NCBI RefSeq assembly: GCF_003952665.1
Contig: NZ_CP017946.1
Location: forward strand, 4,473,501 to 4,537,500
Reading direction: 5' to 3'
DNA from: Bosea sp. Tri-49
GTDB lineage: Bacteria > Pseudomonadota > Alphaproteobacteria > Rhizobiales > Beijerinckiaceae
DNA: 64,000 bases
The notes under the pieces were generated by a model that was not told the origin of the DNA, did not search any database, and was given only the letters and a program-made list of their open reading frames with translations. Made by a program: the position numbers and the translations under genes. Below, one piece after another: positions 62,709 to 64,000 of the stretch. Position 1 is the first letter of the stretch; the number at the start of each line of letters is the position of its first letter.

Positions 62709-64000
62709 TCAGCGCAGTTGCGCGGTCTGGCCTCCGGCCTTTTCGATTAGGCCCTGGACTTCGTCGCGCTGGCGCTTGAATTCGACAAGCGCCTTGCCGT
62801 CGAGCTCGCGGCCGCGCGGCACCTTGATCTTCATCGGGTTGACGAAATTGCCGTTGACCATGACCTCGTAGTGCAGATGCGGGCCGGTCGAGAGGCCGGT
62901 ATTGCCGAGGAAGCCGATGACCTGGCCCTGGCGGACCTTGACGCCGGGTGCGATGCCCTTGGCGAAGGCCGACTGGTGCGAATAGGCCGTAACGTAGCCG
63001 TTGGCGTGCTGGATCTCGATTCGGCGGCCATAGCCTGAATCCCATTCCGCCTTGATGATCGTGCCATTGCCTGCGGCCAGGATCGGCGTGCCGATCTTGT
63101 TGGCCCAGTCGACGCCGGTGTGCATCTTCGAATAGCGCATGATCGGGTGGTAGCGCATGCCGAAGCCCGAGCGCATTTCGGCGTCCGTGATCGGCTTGCG
63201 CAACAGGAACTTCTTCAGCGACCGGCCTTCGGTGTCGAAATAGTCGATCAGCCCATCCTCGGGCGCCTGATAGCGGAAGACTTGCCTGGTCTCGCCGCCG
63301 ATGGTGAGCGTGGCCGAGAGGATCTCGGCACGCTCGCCTTCATCCTCGTCGGTGAAGATGACCTCGAGATTGTCGCCGCCGCGGACGCGCTGCTGGAAAT
63401 CGAGGTCGTAGGAGAAGATGCGCACGAGCTCGTCGATCAGCGGGCGCGGCAGGTCATGGCGCAGTCCGGTCTCGTAGAGGCTCTCATAGAGGCGTGCACC
63501 TGTGCCGCCTTCCTCTTCATCCTCTTCGTCTTCCTCCGGATTGGCCTGCGACTTCGGCTGCGGGCCGACCGCCTCGGTTCTCGGCAGGGCCACGGGGACG
63601 AAGAGACCTTTGTCGTTGACCGCGATGACCGCCGAGGGGCGACCGTTTTCTAGCAAGGCGACGCGGGCGATCTGACGTGGATCGCCGGCGCGCGGGCCGG
63701 GCGCGAACAGCGCCTGCAGGACCTGGCCTTCCGGTAAGGCAGCGACCTTCACCCGCCCGTCGAAGGCCTTCATCATCGAGACGATCTGGTCGCGGTTGGC
63801 GCCGGCATTGCGCAGCACTGTCTCGAAATTCTCGCCGCGGCGGGTGATCAGCAATTTCTCTTCGACCAACGGCTCGCGCGAAGCGGCGATCGGCGTCTTT
63901 GGCGCGTTTGTCACGTTCTCCGGAACGACACGGACCTCGATGCCAGAGAACGAGGTGTCCGTCGCAGGCGCATAGGAGAGCAGGCTGCCGGCGCCGGCGG
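62709..64000 (-). CDS. M23-family metallopeptidase, N-terminus outside the window
   Basis: Zinc endopeptidase with a LysM-like or OapA-like N-terminal region, acting on peptidoglycan. The open frame runs through the window end: the first 28 codons in view already continue the protein, so it is partial at the N-terminus. The C-terminal LytM domain has the zinc ligands in HTGVDWANKIGTP and GPHLHYEV, and an acidic linker (NPEEDEEDEEEGG) lies in the middle. It is 20 bp upstream of the AEC gene and may share its transcript. Confidence 0.92.
   Translation of the reverse strand, partial: AGAGSLLSYAPATDTSFSGIEVRVVPENVTNAPKTPIAASREPLVEEKLLITRRGENFETVLRNAGANRDQIVSMMKAFDGRVKVAALPEGQVLQALFAPGPRAGDPRQIARVALLENGRPSAVIAVNDKGLFVPVALPRTEAVGPQPKSQANPEEDEEDEEEGGTGARLYESLYETGLRHDLPRPLIDELVRIFSYDLDFQQRVRGGDNLEVIFTDEDEGERAEILSATLTIGGETRQVFRYQAPEDGLIDYFDTEGRSLKKFLLRKPITDAEMRSGFGMRYHPIMRYSKMHTGVDWANKIGTPILAAGNGTIIKAEWDSGYGRRIEIQHANGYVTAYSHQSAFAKGIAPGVKVRQGQVIGFLGNTGLSTGPHLHYEVMVNGNFVNPMKIKVPRGRELDGKALVEFKRQRDEVQGLIEKAGGQTAQLR

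Overview
The window is chromosomal DNA of a high-GC alphaproteobacterium of the order Hyphomicrobiales (Rhizobiales). Support comes from the AcpXL/LpxXL genes for very-long-chain acylation of lipid A, the DUF2794 and DUF1476 (F1-ATPase zeta) families, the large NAD-specific glutamate dehydrogenase, a CtrA-type box at ftsK, and Rhizobiales-style intergenic palindromes. A Bosea-like genus is my best guess from overall character; it is inference. I saw no rRNA, tRNA, CRISPR array, prophage, insertion sequence or integrase. Nearly all the DNA is intact, densely packed housekeeping genes.

Layout. 1-4.3 kb: xthA (cut by the window edge), lolA, ftsK. 4.4-6.9 kb: a small monooxygenase-like gene, then glnK-amtB behind a sigma-54-type promoter. 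6.9-14.4 kb: tesB, a ubiquinone-type hydroxylase, a Trm112-like protein and the 1,612-residue glutamate dehydrogenase. 14.5-16.9 kb: an AhpD-like protein, a structured non-coding region that looks like a small RNA on the minus strand, DUF2794, and a Bax-inhibitor (YbhL) gene with a leader hairpin. 16.9-21 kb: a YbbA/YbbP-type ABC transporter divergent from the TesA-type esterase. 21-28 kb: aldo/keto reductase, thpR, pterin dehydratase, a CelD-like acetyltransferase coupled to an unknown protein, a RluA-type synthase, ftsY and yciB. 27.6-32.5 kb: two LysR-controlled accessory modules with Tat-signalled enzymes, then another SDR. 32.6-41.6 kb: YkvA, quinone reductase, an IalB-like protein, rlmN, ggt, lemA with two TPM-domain genes, DUF1223.

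41.6-48.5 kb is the most coherent system: lpxXL, an enoyl-reductase-like MDR protein, a ParE/RHH toxin-antitoxin pair, a ketoreductase, two ketosynthase-like proteins (one lacking catalytic residues), fabZXL and acpXL, all on the minus strand. Together they supply a dedicated acyl carrier protein, a full elongation cycle and the final transferase for the C28-type chain of lipid A. 48.6-55.1 kb: acnA, then cytochrome c maturation genes ccmAB and ccmCDG, separated by two small unknown genes. 55.1-59.1 kb: purQ, purS and purC with three unknown genes among them, then the zeta-subunit gene. 59.2-64 kb: an HpcH/HpaI aldolase, alkA, gluQ, an auxin-efflux-type carrier and an M23 peptidase cut by the window end.

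The signals not explained by ordinary gene annotation are the candidate small RNA at 15.16-15.34 kb, the inactive ketosynthase partner and toxin-antitoxin pair inside the lipid A cluster, the paired palindromic repeat of which one copy supplies a start codon, three parS-like palindromes, and several operator-like inverted repeats. The sRNA is the strongest candidate for something undescribed.
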